Shown here one piece after another: positions 7,514 to 17,814 of a stretch of 64,000 nucleotides of DNA (position 1 is its first letter; each line of letters begins with the position of its first letter). The DNA is from Erysipelothrix tonsillarum DSM 14972 (lineage in GTDB: Bacteria > Bacillota_I > Bacilli_A > Erysipelotrichales > Erysipelotrichaceae). The stretch is from positions 425,617-489,616 of the forward strand of contig NZ_KB892377.1 in assembly GCF_000373785.1 (NCBI RefSeq). Reading direction: 5' to 3'. A program made the position numbers and the translations under genes. The notes under the pieces were generated by a model, which saw only the letters and a list, made by a program, of their open reading frames with translations, ran no database searches and was not told the origin of the DNA.

Positions 7514-9259
7514 ATGAATAAAATTAAAAAAATGGCATTAACAGGTTTGATGACTGTTGTTGGTATAAGCTTAACCATTACGAGTACCTTTGCATGTACT
7601 GGAATTATTGTAGGGAAAGATTTGACTGAAGATGGTTCAGTGATTATCGGTCGTACTGAGGACCTTGAATTAAACCATAATAAGACATTTGTTGTTAAGA
7701 ATATAGGGGATCGAATGATTGATAATACCATTCCATTTGTAGATCCATCCAATGGATTTACATACCCTCAAAGCGAATTCAATTACAAATACACTGCGAT
7801 TCCGGATGTTACACCGGATGAAGGGATGTTTGATGCCGCTGGAATTAATGAAAATGGGGTTGTCATGACGGCTACCGTTTCAGCGAACTATGATTCGGCA
7901 TATAAAACGGTCGATCCTTACGTAGCAGATGGTATTACGGAAGCTGCGATTACCAGTTTAATTTTACCGCGTATCAAAACTGCACGTGAAGGTGTTGAGA
8001 TGATTGCGAAAGTCGTGGATGAAAAGGGTTCGGGCGAAGGAAATATTATTGTCTTGGCAGATCAAGATGAAGTATGGTATATGGAAATTCTTTCGGGACA
8101 CCAGTATGCAGCAATCAAATTCCCGGATGATAAATTTGGAGTGTTCCCAAATGCATTTTATCTTGGGGTTATTGAAGATATGGATCCTGGTGATGTGATT
8201 CAGTCAACGAATCTTAAAAAGACTGCGATCGATGCTGGACGTTATCAAGAGCAAGACGGAAAATTTCATATTGCGAATTCGTATAATCCAATCCAAATGC
8301 GTGAAAGCAATCGTTCACGCGCATGGTCCGGTATTAAAGCAATTAATCCTAACAGTTCGGTAGCTTATGACGATGATACATTTGAACTCTTACAATCCAT
8401 GGATGGTAAAGTAGGACTTAAAGATGTTATGCGTTTCCAACGAAATCGTCTCGAGGGAACAGAATATCTTCCATCGGATGAAATTGAACTTGATGGTAAA
8501 GGAAATATTATAAGTGAATCAGATTTAGGTCGCAGCAAGTATCCAATTGGTAATATTAATACCATGGAAGCTCATATCTTTCAAATTAAAGATAATTTAC
8601 CTGCAGATGCAGGCGCTGTGATGTGGTTGGCAGTAGGATCGCCACTGGTTTCTCCATATATTCCATACATGGGCAATATTACGGATACTCATGAATCTTA
8701 TAAAGTAAATAGTACTGAATTTGATGAGAACTCGTGGTATTGGACTGCAAATTCAATTGCGCACCAAGTGTTTGGGGATGATGTAAAACGCCAAGAAATT
8801 CAAAATCAATGGATTGAATTGGAAGATCAATTAATTAAAGATCAACTTGCATTAGAATTGCAACTGCTCACACGTTCGGGTGGTGTTGACTACCAAACGC
8901 ATACGATTAACGTTGCGGATGCGGCATTTAAACAATTAAAAGCTGTTGATCAAAAACTTAAAGGGAATGAACCTAAAGTTGACGAACCAAAGGTTGATGA
9001 ACCTAAAGTCGATGAACCAAAGGTTGATGAACCTAAAGTCGATGAACCAAAGGTTGATGAACCTAAAGTCGATGAACCAAAGGTTGATGAACCCAACGTT
9101 AACGGTGATAATAACTCCGTAACGGTTGATAAAAAACAAGGTAGTGAAACCTTGCCGAAGACTGGTGTCTCATCATCAAATGTGATGCTCTATGGTGCCT
9201 TTGTGGTAGCTGTAGTTGGTATCGTGATTGTTGCGAAATCCTATAAAAAAGAAAATTAA
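7514..9259 (+). CDS. Wall-anchored C69-family dipeptidase (PepD-like)
   Basis: A 581-residue Ntn-hydrolase. After a signal peptide (residues 1-27, ending STFA) comes CTGIIVGK; Cys28 is the expected N-terminal nucleophile, freed by signal cleavage. The peptidase domain covers about 28-485 ([23 protein letters not shown]). It is followed by eight PKVDE repeats, then the sorting signal LPKTG, a hydrophobic stretch and a Lys-rich tail, so sortase should link it to peptidoglycan. It probably cleaves dipeptides outside the cell, feeding peptide nutrition. Start ATG 7514 is 8 bases from GGAGG; an ATG at 7499 overlaps that site. The gene is monocistronic with its own terminator. Confidence 0.85.
   Translation: MNKIKKMALTGLMTVVGISLTITSTFACTGIIVGKDLTEDGSVIIGRTEDLELNHNKTFVVKNIGDRMIDNTIPFVDPSNGFTYPQSEFNYKYTAIPDVTPDEGMFDAAGINENGVVMTATVSANYDSAYKTVDPYVADGITEAAITSLILPRIKTAREGVEMIAKVVDEKGSGEGNIIVLADQDEVWYMEILSGHQYAAIKFPDDKFGVFPNAFYLGVIEDMDPGDVIQSTNLKKTAIDAGRYQEQDGKFHIANSYNPIQMRESNRSRAWSGIKAINPNSSVAYDDDTFELLQSMDGKVGLKDVMRFQRNRLEGTEYLPSDEIELDGKGNIISESDLGRSKYPIGNINTMEAHIFQIKDNLPADAGAVMWLAVGSPLVSPYIPYMGNITDTHESYKVNSTEFDENSWYWTANSIAHQVFGDDVKRQEIQNQWIELEDQLIKDQLALELQLLTRSGGVDYQTHTINVADAAFKQLKAVDQKLKGNEPKVDEPKVDEPKVDEPKVDEPKVDEPKVDEPKVDEPKVDEPNVNGDNNSVTVDKKQGSETLPKTGVSSSNVMLYGAFVVAVVGIVIVAKSYKKEN
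8972..9091 (+). repeat. Eight tandem 15-bp units encoding PKVDE in the dipeptidase stalk
   Basis: Codons alternate between two versions (CCTAAAGTCGATGAA and CCAAAGGTTGATGAA), giving a 30-bp higher-order repeat that is nearly identical over four copies. This suggests recent expansion and likely length variation between strains. Confidence 0.9.
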
Positions 9260-9284
9260 AAAGAGGTAAATACCTCTTTTTTTT
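9257..9284 (+). terminator. Rho-independent terminator of the C69 dipeptidase gene
   Basis: AAAAAGAGGTA/TACCTCTTTTT with a two-base loop and T8. The following 9285-9443 holds no gene I can support. Confidence 0.85.
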
Positions 9285-9443
9285 AACTCGAATTTTAAAT
9301 TGAAAATGGCAAAAACAGGTAAGATCATCGGTTTTTATTAGCTGACCTTTTCTATCTGAATGTGATTAATTTATAACGGATAATGAAGCGATATCCCGCA
9401 TGAGAACAGATTTGAGTGATAAACCGAATTGAGTTGGCGTTAT

Positions 9444-9473
9444 AAAAAAAAGAATCTTTAGATTCTTTTTTTT
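9444..9473 (-). terminator. Terminator of the cyclophilin gene
   Basis: AAAAAAAGAATC, TTTA loop, GATTCTTTTTTT. It is symmetrical enough to work in both directions. Confidence 0.8.
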
Positions 9474-10131
9474 AGTTTTGGGTTGGATTGGTATAAGTTT
9501 GCCCTTTTGTATCAACTGTAATATGTTTGATTACTTGTTCTTGTCCATCGATAGGGCGATCATCTTGATTACGCTCAACATTTACAATACGATCGACGGC
9601 ATCCATTCCTTCAACAACTTTACCAAAGCCGGCATAACTGCCGTCGAGGTGTGGTGCATCTTCAGTCACAATAAAGAATTGGGAACCTGCGGTATCCGGT
9701 CCTTTACTGCGGGCCATCGAAATCACACCACGCGTATGTTTTAAAGGATTATCAAACTTGTTCTGTGAAAATTCACCTTTAATACTATAACCGGGTCCAC
9801 CCGTTCCGGTGCCATTTGGATCACCACCTTGAATCATGAATCCAGGGATTACGCGATGAAAAATAAGCCCATCATAAAATGATTCATTAATCAGTTTAAT
9901 AAAATTATTTACCGTGTTTGGCGCAATATCGGGGTAAAGTTCGATTTGAATCAGATCTCCGTTTTCCATTTCGATGGAAACAATCGGATTTGATTCTTTT
10001 GAAAAGGACTGCGTATCTGCGGGTGTTTGGGATGAGGGATCAGGCTTAGGATCCTCTTTTTTTTGTGAACAACCCACAAGTAAGGCAAGTCCTACGAGCA
10101 TGAGTACAATAAGTGAATGTGTTTTTTTCAT
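9472..10131 (-). CDS. Cyclophilin-type peptidyl-prolyl isomerase, lipoprotein
   Basis: A 219-residue protein. A lipoprotein signal (MKKTHSL...LLVGC, Cys21 as lipidated residue) and a Pro/Ser-rich linker place the enzyme on the outer face of the membrane. The cyclophilin domain covers about 50-215: FHRVIPGFMIQGGD contains the catalytic Arg, then GPGYSIKGEF, MARSKGPDTAGSQFFI, and HLDGSYAGFGKV. It should isomerise prolyl bonds of secreted or wall proteins, a plausible helper for the large surface proteins nearby. Monocistronic, on the strand opposite its neighbours. Confidence 0.9.
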   Translation of the reverse strand: MKKTHSLIVLMLVGLALLVGCSQKKEDPKPDPSSQTPADTQSFSKESNPIVSIEMENGDLIQIELYPDIAPNTVNNFIKLINESFYDGLIFHRVIPGFMIQGGDPNGTGTGGPGYSIKGEFSQNKFDNPLKHTRGVISMARSKGPDTAGSQFFIVTEDAPHLDGSYAGFGKVVEGMDAVDRIVNVERNQDDRPIDGQEQVIKHITVDTKGQTYTNPTQN

Positions 10132-10308
10132 ATAGCCTCCAATTTTTCTTAATTATACCATGTTTTTAAGAGAAAAGGTTTGGCCGTAAATGTACGACTA
10201 CACCACTCATAATGAGGTATAACATTCTAAAAATAACGTAGAGACCCGGTTGGTGTAGGATAATCGAAACTATATTAAGTAAACTTTACCAATATTTTAC
10301 TCAAAAAA

Positions 10309-10371
10309 TGTTAACGTTTACACTTGACAACCGTGCGAGCAAACGCAATAATGGTCACGTAAGCGCTAACA
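10309..10371 (+). promoter_or_regulatory. bgaA promoter bracketed by two cre-type operators
   Basis: cre1, TGTTAACGTTTACA (10309-10322), fits the CcpA pattern TGWNANCGNTNWCA perfectly. It abuts a consensus -35 TTGACA (10324-10329), with a 17-base spacer and -10 AATAAT (10347-10352). A second palindrome, CGTAAGCGCTAACA (10358-10371), covers the expected start region. Binding at either should block polymerase. CcpA or a LacI-family repressor are both possible. The remainder of 10132-10459 shows no gene. Confidence 0.65.
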
Positions 10372-10459
10372 ATATGAAATGCACAAGAAATATCTTTGGT
10401 AGAGATATCGAACAAAGATATTCAATATTTACTTGTTTTTACTAAATAGGAGGAAGTGT

Positions 10460-13400
10460 ATGAATTCGTCATTTAGAAAAGCAGTTAAAATTATGGGGGT
10501 GGTGGTAGCTGTGACTTGTTCAAGTATATTTGTTGAAAAGACGCCAATCCATGCTGCTGTAGTGGAACCTGTTGTGACTAAAACAGATGCTCGTAATATC
10601 GATTTTAATGATGATTGGAAGTTTAAGTTAAATGTTTCAGGACAAGGTGCGCCATCAGAAGTAGATTATGATGATGCCGACTGGCAAGCTCTTTCGTTAC
10701 CTCATGATTGGTCAATCTTTTTTGATTTTGATCATAATTCACCGGCACAAAATGAGGGTGGTTTATTAAACGGTGGTGTTGGGTGGTATCGTAAATCATT
10801 TAGATTTGATAAGCGTTTAGACAAAAATGTAAGAATTAATTTTGCAGGTGTCTATATGGACTCAACAGTCTATGTTAATGGTAAAGTGGTAGGAAATTAT
10901 CCAAATGGGTATACTCCATTTTCATATGATATTACTCCTTTCTTAAATCAAGAAGGAATCAATACGATTGCAGTTAAAGTAGTAAACAAACAACCCAGCA
11001 GTCGTTGGTATTCAGGGAGTGGAATTTATCGTGATGTTTCTTTAACCTTTACGGATAATGTATCGGTGAAAGAATATGGGACCACGATCTTGACGCCAAC
11101 GGTCGATAAAGAAGTTGGTGGTGAAGTTACAACTCAGGTTAAAACAACGGTTTTGAATAAATCAAATGTAGCCGAAACACTTAAAGTTAAAACAGAAGTC
11201 TTAACTGTAGATGGTACTTCCATGGGAAGTAGCGTTTCGGATGTGGTTACGGTACAACCAGGTTTAGAAGAAACATTTGAAACTCACGTTATGGTATCAA
11301 ATCCTACGTTATGGGATTTGGATACGCCCGTAACTTACCGTTTAAAAACACAAGTTTATAAAAATAATCAAATCGTTGATGAAACCCTAGAACGATTTGG
11401 ATATCGCTTTATGAATTGGACACCGAATGGTGGCTTTTCATTAAATGGTAAGGATGTTAAGTTCTACGGTGTTTCAATGCACCATGATCAAGGGGCGTTG
11501 GGTTCCGTCGCAAACTATGATGCGATGCGCCGTCAAATGGAAATCTTAAAGGATATGGGTGTAAATTCGGTCCGTATAACTCATAATCCTGCGGATGATA
11601 AATTATTGGCAATTGCTGAAGATTTAGGATTGATGATTATTGATGAGGCTTTCGATACTTGGTATGGTGGTAAAAAACCTTTTGATTACGGTCGTTTTTT
11701 TGAAAAAGAGGCTACACATCCTGAAGCCCTTAAAGGACAAACATGGGCAGAGTACGATTTAAAACGTATGGTTGCTCGTGGAAAAAACTCACCAGCTGTG
11801 ATTATGTGGTCTCTTGGTAATGAAATTGGTGAATCAAACAGTGGCGATGCGAAAGCAGTCCAAACGATTCGTAATCTCAATCGTTGGACAAAAGAAGTCG
11901 ATAAGACACGGTATACGACGATGGGACAAGATGTGTATCGTTGGGCGCCAACAGGTGGGCATGAACGTGTGAGTGCGGAAGTTGATGCAGTAGGAATCAA
12001 CTATGCTGAAGATTCATATAAAAAAATCCGCGCTAATCATCCTGACTGGTTAATTTATGGATCGGAAACCTCATCGGCTACGCGAAGTCGTGGTGTCTAT
12101 GCCTTTCCCGATGAACTAAGACCCCATGACAATAGTTCACAGCGGAAATACCAACAGTCTGATTATGGGAACGATCATGTAAGTTGGGGTAAGACTGCAA
12201 CCAATTCATGGATTCCAGATCGAGATGAAAAAGGTTATGCAGGACAATTTATATGGACTGGATTTGATTATATTGGAGAGCCAACACCATGGCACAATCA
12301 AAATCAAACACCACCCAAATCTTCGTATTTTGGGATTATCGATACGGCTGGATTCCCTAAAAATGATTTCTATCTTTACCAGAGTCAATGGAAGGATGTC
12401 GAAACAGATCCAATGGTTCATATTCTACCGCATTGGAATTGGGAAAAAGAAGCATTGTTAGATTATAATATGAGAACACGTGATGGAAAAATTCCTGTTC
12501 GAATTTTCTCCAATGCCTCCAAAGTCGAATTATTTTTGGATGATCAATCCTTAGGCGAAAAAGCGTTTGTGAAGAAAACAACTGCTTATGGACGTCCTTA
12601 TCAAGAAGGAGCCAACGCTAAAGAGCTTTATTTAGAATGGCGTCTCGCTTTTAAACCAGGAACTTTGAAAGCGGTGGCAAAGGACGATGCCGGTAATGTG
12701 ATTGCAGAAGATGTAGTACAGACCTCAAATGGGTCTGCAGCAGTTGCATTAGTGCCAGAACAACGTGTTATTCGTAATGGACGAGATCATCTCGCTTACA
12801 TTCATGCAAATATTGTGGATGAAAATGGAGTGATGAACCCAGATGCTCAAAATAATATCACCTTCACCCTAGAAGGTAATGGTGAAATCGTGGGTGTTGA
12901 TAATGGTGATCCAGCAAGTAATGAACGGTATAAAGCCCAACATGATGGATCATGGCAACGAAAGGCATTTAATGGTAAAGCCTTAGTTATTGTGAAATCT
13001 GATGGTCTACCAGGATCTTTTAAATTGCATGCTAAAGCTGAAAACTTATCAGAGGGTCGAACAGAGGTGTACGCAATTGATACAGCACCTGATGACCCGA
13101 CGATTTTAGGTTTTGATGATGTTTCGGTCTTTACAGAAACTCATGTTCAACCGCAATTACCCGTTACGGTCAATGCAATTTATTCTGATGGTTCCATGAG
13201 ACCGACGGAAGTTCAATGGGAAGCGATTGATGCGGCACTTTTAGCGCAGCCCGGGAAGTTTGCTGTGAAAGGGCATGTTCAAGGATCCGAAAAAACCGTT
13301 CAAGCCATGATTATGGTTCGAATGATTACAGATTTGATTGAGCCGATTCTCGCAACTCCAATAAATATCATTCCTGAATTACCAGCAACGATAAGTGCTT

Positions 13401-14155
13401 TCTATTCAAATGGAGCTGAAGTGAACCTACCGGTGACTTGGGAACCGATTACTGAGGCGATGGTTGCCAAAGCGGGCGTGATCGATCTCCATGGACGAGT
13501 ACATGCGAGTGGTCAAGATTATGAAATCTATGCACACATCACCGTCTTGGACAGAGTTGCGGTTCAAGAGAATATTGCAATCCGTCGTCCGCAAGACACG
13601 TATCCAAAAGCAACCAGTTCTTACATGACTGGCGGAGATCGCATTGAACGGATTAATGATGGTGTGATTGATTTTGGAAATCGTTGGACAAACTGGGTTA
13701 ATAATAATGGTGATAAAAAACAGGAATGGGTAATGCTTGAATTTGAGAAAGTAGAGCGCATGCATCGAATTGGAGTCCACTTCTTTACTGATAATGCGAC
13801 CAAGTTACCAGAATCATTGATGATTGAGACCAGTATGGATGGTATTAACTTTACGCCAGTATCAAACCAAAGTAAGACGCATCAATTTAAAGTGGCTCAA
13901 AGTGATGTGAAAACGGAAGTACCGATTACCTTTGATGCCCATGAAGCGAAATTCATTCGTTTGACAATGGAGGCACAGATGAATGGTAATACGCCAAGAC
14001 CAATGGGACTATCGGAATTAAAAGTAATCGGAGATACCTTTAAGACAGAGGCAAACCAAACGGCAACTTTAGATGCCATTAAATTAGATGATGTTGACTT
14101 AGAACAATTTAAAGGTGATCAAAAAGCTTATGTCGTGACGGTACCTTTTTGGTAA
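10460..14155 (+). CDS. bgaA: BgaA-like wall-anchored beta-galactosidase, N-terminal part (reading frame broken at 14146-14150)
   Basis: This 1231-residue fragment holds a signal peptide (to about residue 36), the GH2 sugar-binding domain (SPAQNEGG, NKQPSSRWYSGSGIYRD), the Ig-like domain and the TIM barrel. Glu455 in WSLGNEIGES is the expected acid/base and Glu536 in IYGSETSS the nucleophile. Later come bacterial Ig-like modules (one near 880-960) and a discoidin-like module (NRWTNWVNNNG). The sequence follows Streptococcus pneumoniae BgaA closely, which trims terminal galactose from host glycans. A T5 run at 14146-14150 shifts the frame: removing one T continues as VPFGKTLPILKG into the next fragment. 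The truncated product would keep the catalytic domain but lose its wall anchor. Start ATG 10460 is behind AGGAGG. Confidence 0.88.
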   Translation: MNSSFRKAVKIMGVVVAVTCSSIFVEKTPIHAAVVEPVVTKTDARNIDFNDDWKFKLNVSGQGAPSEVDYDDADWQALSLPHDWSIFFDFDHNSPAQNEGGLLNGGVGWYRKSFRFDKRLDKNVRINFAGVYMDSTVYVNGKVVGNYPNGYTPFSYDITPFLNQEGINTIAVKVVNKQPSSRWYSGSGIYRDVSLTFTDNVSVKEYGTTILTPTVDKEVGGEVTTQVKTTVLNKSNVAETLKVKTEVLTVDGTSMGSSVSDVVTVQPGLEETFETHVMVSNPTLWDLDTPVTYRLKTQVYKNNQIVDETLERFGYRFMNWTPNGGFSLNGKDVKFYGVSMHHDQGALGSVANYDAMRRQMEILKDMGVNSVRITHNPADDKLLAIAEDLGLMIIDEAFDTWYGGKKPFDYGRFFEKEATHPEALKGQTWAEYDLKRMVARGKNSPAVIMWSLGNEIGESNSGDAKAVQTIRNLNRWTKEVDKTRYTTMGQDVYRWAPTGGHERVSAEVDAVGINYAEDSYKKIRANHPDWLIYGSETSSATRSRGVYAFPDELRPHDNSSQRKYQQSDYGNDHVSWGKTATNSWIPDRDEKGYAGQFIWTGFDYIGEPTPWHNQNQTPPKSSYFGIIDTAGFPKNDFYLYQSQWKDVETDPMVHILPHWNWEKEALLDYNMRTRDGKIPVRIFSNASKVELFLDDQSLGEKAFVKKTTAYGRPYQEGANAKELYLEWRLAFKPGTLKAVAKDDAGNVIAEDVVQTSNGSAAVALVPEQRVIRNGRDHLAYIHANIVDENGVMNPDAQNNITFTLEGNGEIVGVDNGDPASNERYKAQHDGSWQRKAFNGKALVIVKSDGLPGSFKLHAKAENLSEGRTEVYAIDTAPDDPTILGFDDVSVFTETHVQPQLPVTVNAIYSDGSMRPTEVQWEAIDAALLAQPGKFAVKGHVQGSEKTVQAMIMVRMITDLIEPILATPINIIPELPATISAFYSNGAEVNLPVTWEPITEAMVAKAGVIDLHGRVHASGQDYEIYAHITVLDRVAVQENIAIRRPQDTYPKATSSYMTGGDRIERINDGVIDFGNRWTNWVNNNGDKKQEWVMLEFEKVERMHRIGVHFFTDNATKLPESLMIETSMDGINFTPVSNQSKTHQFKVAQSDVKTEVPITFDAHEAKFIRLTMEAQMNGNTPRPMGLSELKVIGDTFKTEANQTATLDAIKLDDVDLEQFKGDQKAYVVTVPFW

Positions 14156-14156
14156 A

Positions 14157-16787
14157 ACTTTACCAATATTAAAAGGTGTTCCCGGTGCACGTTCTTTCGT
14201 GAACGTCGTGCAACCTTCCCTTGACAACAATTATCAAGGACGTGTACGGGTAACGTCAGAAGATGGGCTCGATAGCATCGACTACCATGTTACTTATGTT
14301 GTTGCTGAACCCGTTTTTGATGAGACGCGTTTAACGTTGGATCGCTTAGAGGGAAGTACCCAAGAGACAATCAAGGTGACAACACAAAGCTTTTTAGAGG
14401 ATGGTACATTAATTGCGCCTTCATTGGTCGATGTAACCTATGATATCCAAGGGTCTGTAAAAGATGGAATCAAGATTCAATCAGGGAATATTTACTTACA
14501 TGAAGCAGGAACGTATACAATCAAAGCGAAAGCATCCTATGGAGGTGCTATTTATGAAAGCAATACGGTAACACTTATTGTTAAAGAAAATGAAAAAGTC
14601 GAACCCATTAAAGCATTCAAACCGATTGTGATACGTACCAATCGAAGTCATGAAATTGAATTACCAAAGACGGTTACTGCTCAATATGAGACATTGTTTG
14701 ATCGCGAAGTTCCTGTAACGTGGAAAGCATTTGATCAAGCACTCCTTGATCAATATGGTACATTCGAAGTCAAAGGAAAAGTTCAAGGTACAGAAATAGA
14801 AGCCATTGCGAAGGTTATTGTTGAAGGTTATCTGGGGGTCGAACAATTTAGTCTTGTAACACCTCAAGATAAGTCCTTTACACTCCCTTTAAAAGCTAAA
14901 GCCTATCATAATACGGGACGTATTGACGAATTTAATATCGAATGGGAATCCTTTGATGCTGAACATTTAAAAACACCGGGAACGTATACGCTAAAAGGTA
15001 TGGTTGAAACAGCGAATGCAGTAACAACCTTAACCGTACGTGTAAGTGGAGAATATCAAAAAGGCGATAATATCGCGAAAATGTGGACAGGTTCGGAGTT
15101 GCCTGCAGCGATTGCATCGTTTACGAATGATGGCTCTGGATCGAATGACCGCATAAACGCTATTAATGACGCCGTCATCTCTTATACGAATACGCCGGCA
15201 AATCGTTGGACCAATTGGCAAACTCAAAGCCGTGAATCCGATTGGGTCGGTATTATCTTCGCCGATGCCGGAACCATGTCGACGCGATTCGTAGATAATC
15301 TTGTCCTCGGATTCTTTGAAGATGATGGCACTGGATATCCGGAATCTTATAAGGTAGAAGTATTAAAAGCTGGCATTAAACCGGAACTGCCAACGAAATT
15401 TGGTCATATTAGTCGTGAGGATTCTGTTCTTAATGAGCCAAACAATTGGGTTGAAGTTACAAATCTAAAAGCGAGTTCGTTAGCGTATGAAACCATGAAT
15501 GAGCTAACCTTTGATGGTGTTGAAACGTATGCGATTCGTATTAATATGACAAAACAAAAACATAAAAAAGGACTTGGTATTACGGAACTCGAAATCTATG
15601 ATCGCATTGCGAAAGCAAATGATGATTTTGACGTTTCACTCCAAATTGCTGGAAAGGCAGTTACTGCCTTTGAATCCACAACGGATTACATCCATGAACT
15701 CAAGTCTAATGATATTCCACAAATTAAACTTGAAGTATCGAATAATGCAAGTGTCACACAAGTGCCTACCGAGAATGGAATTAATTTTATAGTAAAAGCG
15801 GAGGATGGTATTAAGACGAAGACTTACACTGTGAGTTTTGATGCCAAAATCAAGGATGCTCGAAATACTCTCATAAAAGCGATAGACCAGGCCAAAAATA
15901 TTGAAATCGAACGTTATGAAGGTAAGGGTGTGAAAGCAATGCAATCGGAGATTATTAAAGCACAAAAAGCAGTTGCTGACTTAAATCATGATGCTGATGC
16001 TTTGATGAATTTCGTTGAATCTTTGACTTCAAAAATAAATGATCTTGTTGCACTTGAAGTAAATGTCGGGCAAGGTCGAAAAGACTTACAGGCACTCATT
16101 GAAATTGCGCACAGCATTGATCGTATCCTTTATACAGAAGAAAGTTTAGATCATTTTGATAAACAGCTTGCATTTGCAACAGCTACCTATAACGATGAAA
16201 CTTCATCAATTGCTGTCATCAATCATGTGATTAAGAACTTACGTGAAGCGATTTTCAGTTTGGAATACCGCGATCAATCGGTTAAAGGACCTCTCGATAC
16301 TATTGTTATGAATTCATCACTACAAGTAGATTTATCGGAAGTTGTTACAGAGGCAGACTTTATTCAAGCACTCAATATTCAAAATCCAGATAATATTCCG
16401 TATGAAATTCAAACAAATTTCATGGATATTGTGGACCCGAATACGACGGGAACCTATGGGGTAACGGTTCGTTTAACGCAATTGAGTCGGGCTCGATCGA
16501 TGATGCGTTCAAATCCCTATATTAAAGAGTTTAAAGTAGATGTAGTTGTTGTCAATCCAACTGTAGAACCAGGAACGCCAGGGAAACCTGATGTTCCCAC
16601 GGATTTAGAACCAACAAATAATGTACCAAATGAAACGATTACTCATGAAGAACCTACAACCACTCCAACCGCAGAGACACCATTACCTGCGGCCGGGGTA
16701 AGTACACGTAATGTTACGGCACTTATCATCTTGGGTGCTATGATGTGCTTAGTGGGTCTTAAAAAGAGCGATAAGAAACGAAAATAA
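14157..16787 (+). pseudogene. bgaA: BgaA-like beta-galactosidase, C-terminal part in shifted frame
   Basis: An open frame of roughly 870 residues continuing the galactosidase after the frameshift; a GTG at 14199 is the first in-frame start-like codon but lacks a ribosome site. It carries Ig-like/bacterial group 4-type modules, a BgaA-type carbohydrate-binding segment (WTGSELPAAIASF, PANRWTNWQTQS), a helical stretch near 15850-16250 and a Pro/Thr-rich stalk. The sorting signal is LPAAG instead of LPxTG, followed by a hydrophobic segment and KKSDKKRK. With one T removed upstream the two parts give a protein of about 2100 residues, close to pneumococcal BgaA. Translation of this part on its own is unlikely. 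Confidence 0.75.
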
Positions 16788-16791
16788 TGAC

Positions 16792-16818
16792 AAAGAACTC
16801 ATAAATATGAGTTCTTTT
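16792..16818 (+). terminator. Terminator of the beta-galactosidase gene
   Basis: AAAGAACTCATA pairs with TATGAGTTCTTT, then TT and a short T-rich stretch. Confidence 0.75.
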
Positions 16819-16908
16819 CCTTTTAAAGGTAAATAACGTGTGTTTTTGTTGTAAAATAAGGTATAATAAGTGCTACGTTGAAAAATTTAATAGAAAAATG
16901 GAGTTTTT

Positions 16909-17643
16909 ATGAATAGACTAATTGAGGCAATTTATTTTACGCAAACCCCTTTTGTCCTGTATTCTCGCGTGCATATTTTAATGCTCGTTCTTGTGGGGGG
17001 ATGTATTGGAATTTTAGTAAAAAAACGTGATGAAATTGCAGCTGGGGAATACGCATACCTGCGTTGGGTATTTCTTGGGCTGTATGGAATCCAACAAATT
17101 TTACTTTACAGTTGGTATGGAATGAATCACCAATTTAATGTTAATGATGCATTGCCACTATATCCTTGTCGCTTATTACAGTTGGCTACAATGCTGTTGC
17201 TTATAACGAAGCAAGAACGTATTTACGAAGTTCTCGCTTTGCTAGGAATTCCAGCTGCAGTGACGGCTCTTATTATGGCAGATACAAGTGGATTCGGATT
17301 TCCGAATGCAATGTTCATCCAGTTCTTTACCGGACATTGTTTGATGATTCTAGTACCGCTTTATATGAAATTTCGTTATCATTTTACGATTCAAGAAAAT
17401 GGTACTACGGATGTAATTAAGATGGTAGGCGTTTATTTTATAGTTGTGAGTTTTGTTAATCATTTAATTCATACTAATTATGGATATGTATCTGCACCAC
17501 CGCTTGCACTGGGTTTCTTATCAGGTGTTCCAAGTATCATCTATACGTGTGGGTATTTCATGATTTATGTTGGAATTGTATTAATGGGTAGTAAAATCGC
17601 AACGCATCAACACTTAGAAGAACCCGTCCTTAATATTGAGTAG
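16909..17643 (+). CDS. YwaF-like integral membrane protein (TIGR02206/TMEM164 type)
   Basis: A 244-residue protein with about seven hydrophobic segments. The combination YRW-like loop residues, LPLYPCRLLQLATM and FPNAMFIQFFTGH resembles the TIGR02206 family (B. subtilis YwaF), which shares a fold with eukaryotic TMEM164, an acyltransferase-like membrane protein. Conserved Cys and His residues (CRLLQ, GHCLM) could be catalytic, but the bacterial function is unknown. Monocistronic, with a terminator touching the stop codon. Confidence 0.75.
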   Translation: MNRLIEAIYFTQTPFVLYSRVHILMLVLVGGCIGILVKKRDEIAAGEYAYLRWVFLGLYGIQQILLYSWYGMNHQFNVNDALPLYPCRLLQLATMLLLITKQERIYEVLALLGIPAAVTALIMADTSGFGFPNAMFIQFFTGHCLMILVPLYMKFRYHFTIQENGTTDVIKMVGVYFIVVSFVNHLIHTNYGYVSAPPLALGFLSGVPSIIYTCGYFMIYVGIVLMGSKIATHQHLEEPVLNIE

Positions 17644-17666
17644 AACATCGCTGATGTTCTTTTTTT
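17642..17666 (+). terminator. Rho-independent terminator of the YwaF-like gene
   Basis: AGAACATC, GCT loop, GATGTTCT followed by T6. Confidence 0.85.
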
Positions 17667-17814
17667 GTGCAGAAAATGAAATCATTCACAAAAGAGCACG
17701 ACTAGGAGGTGATTTTTACTGCTGAGTACAATGCGACAAGAAAGAAGATAAATTTAGAGAAGATTTCATTAAAAAAACATCGTAAAATAAGAGAAAATTA
17801 CGAATGGAGTATTT

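Noticed and set aside
8972..9091. CRISPR-like spacing in the dipeptidase repeat
   Set aside because: Units are contiguous coding repeats with no unique spacers.
8936..9139. Reverse-strand frame across the PKVDE repeat
   Set aside because: It is a by-product of the tandem repeat (periodic [10 protein letters not shown]) and has no start site.
10433..10459. Upstream in-frame start for the beta-galactosidase
   Set aside because: It has no ribosome site of its own; ATG 10460 directly follows AGGAGG and starts a typical signal peptide.
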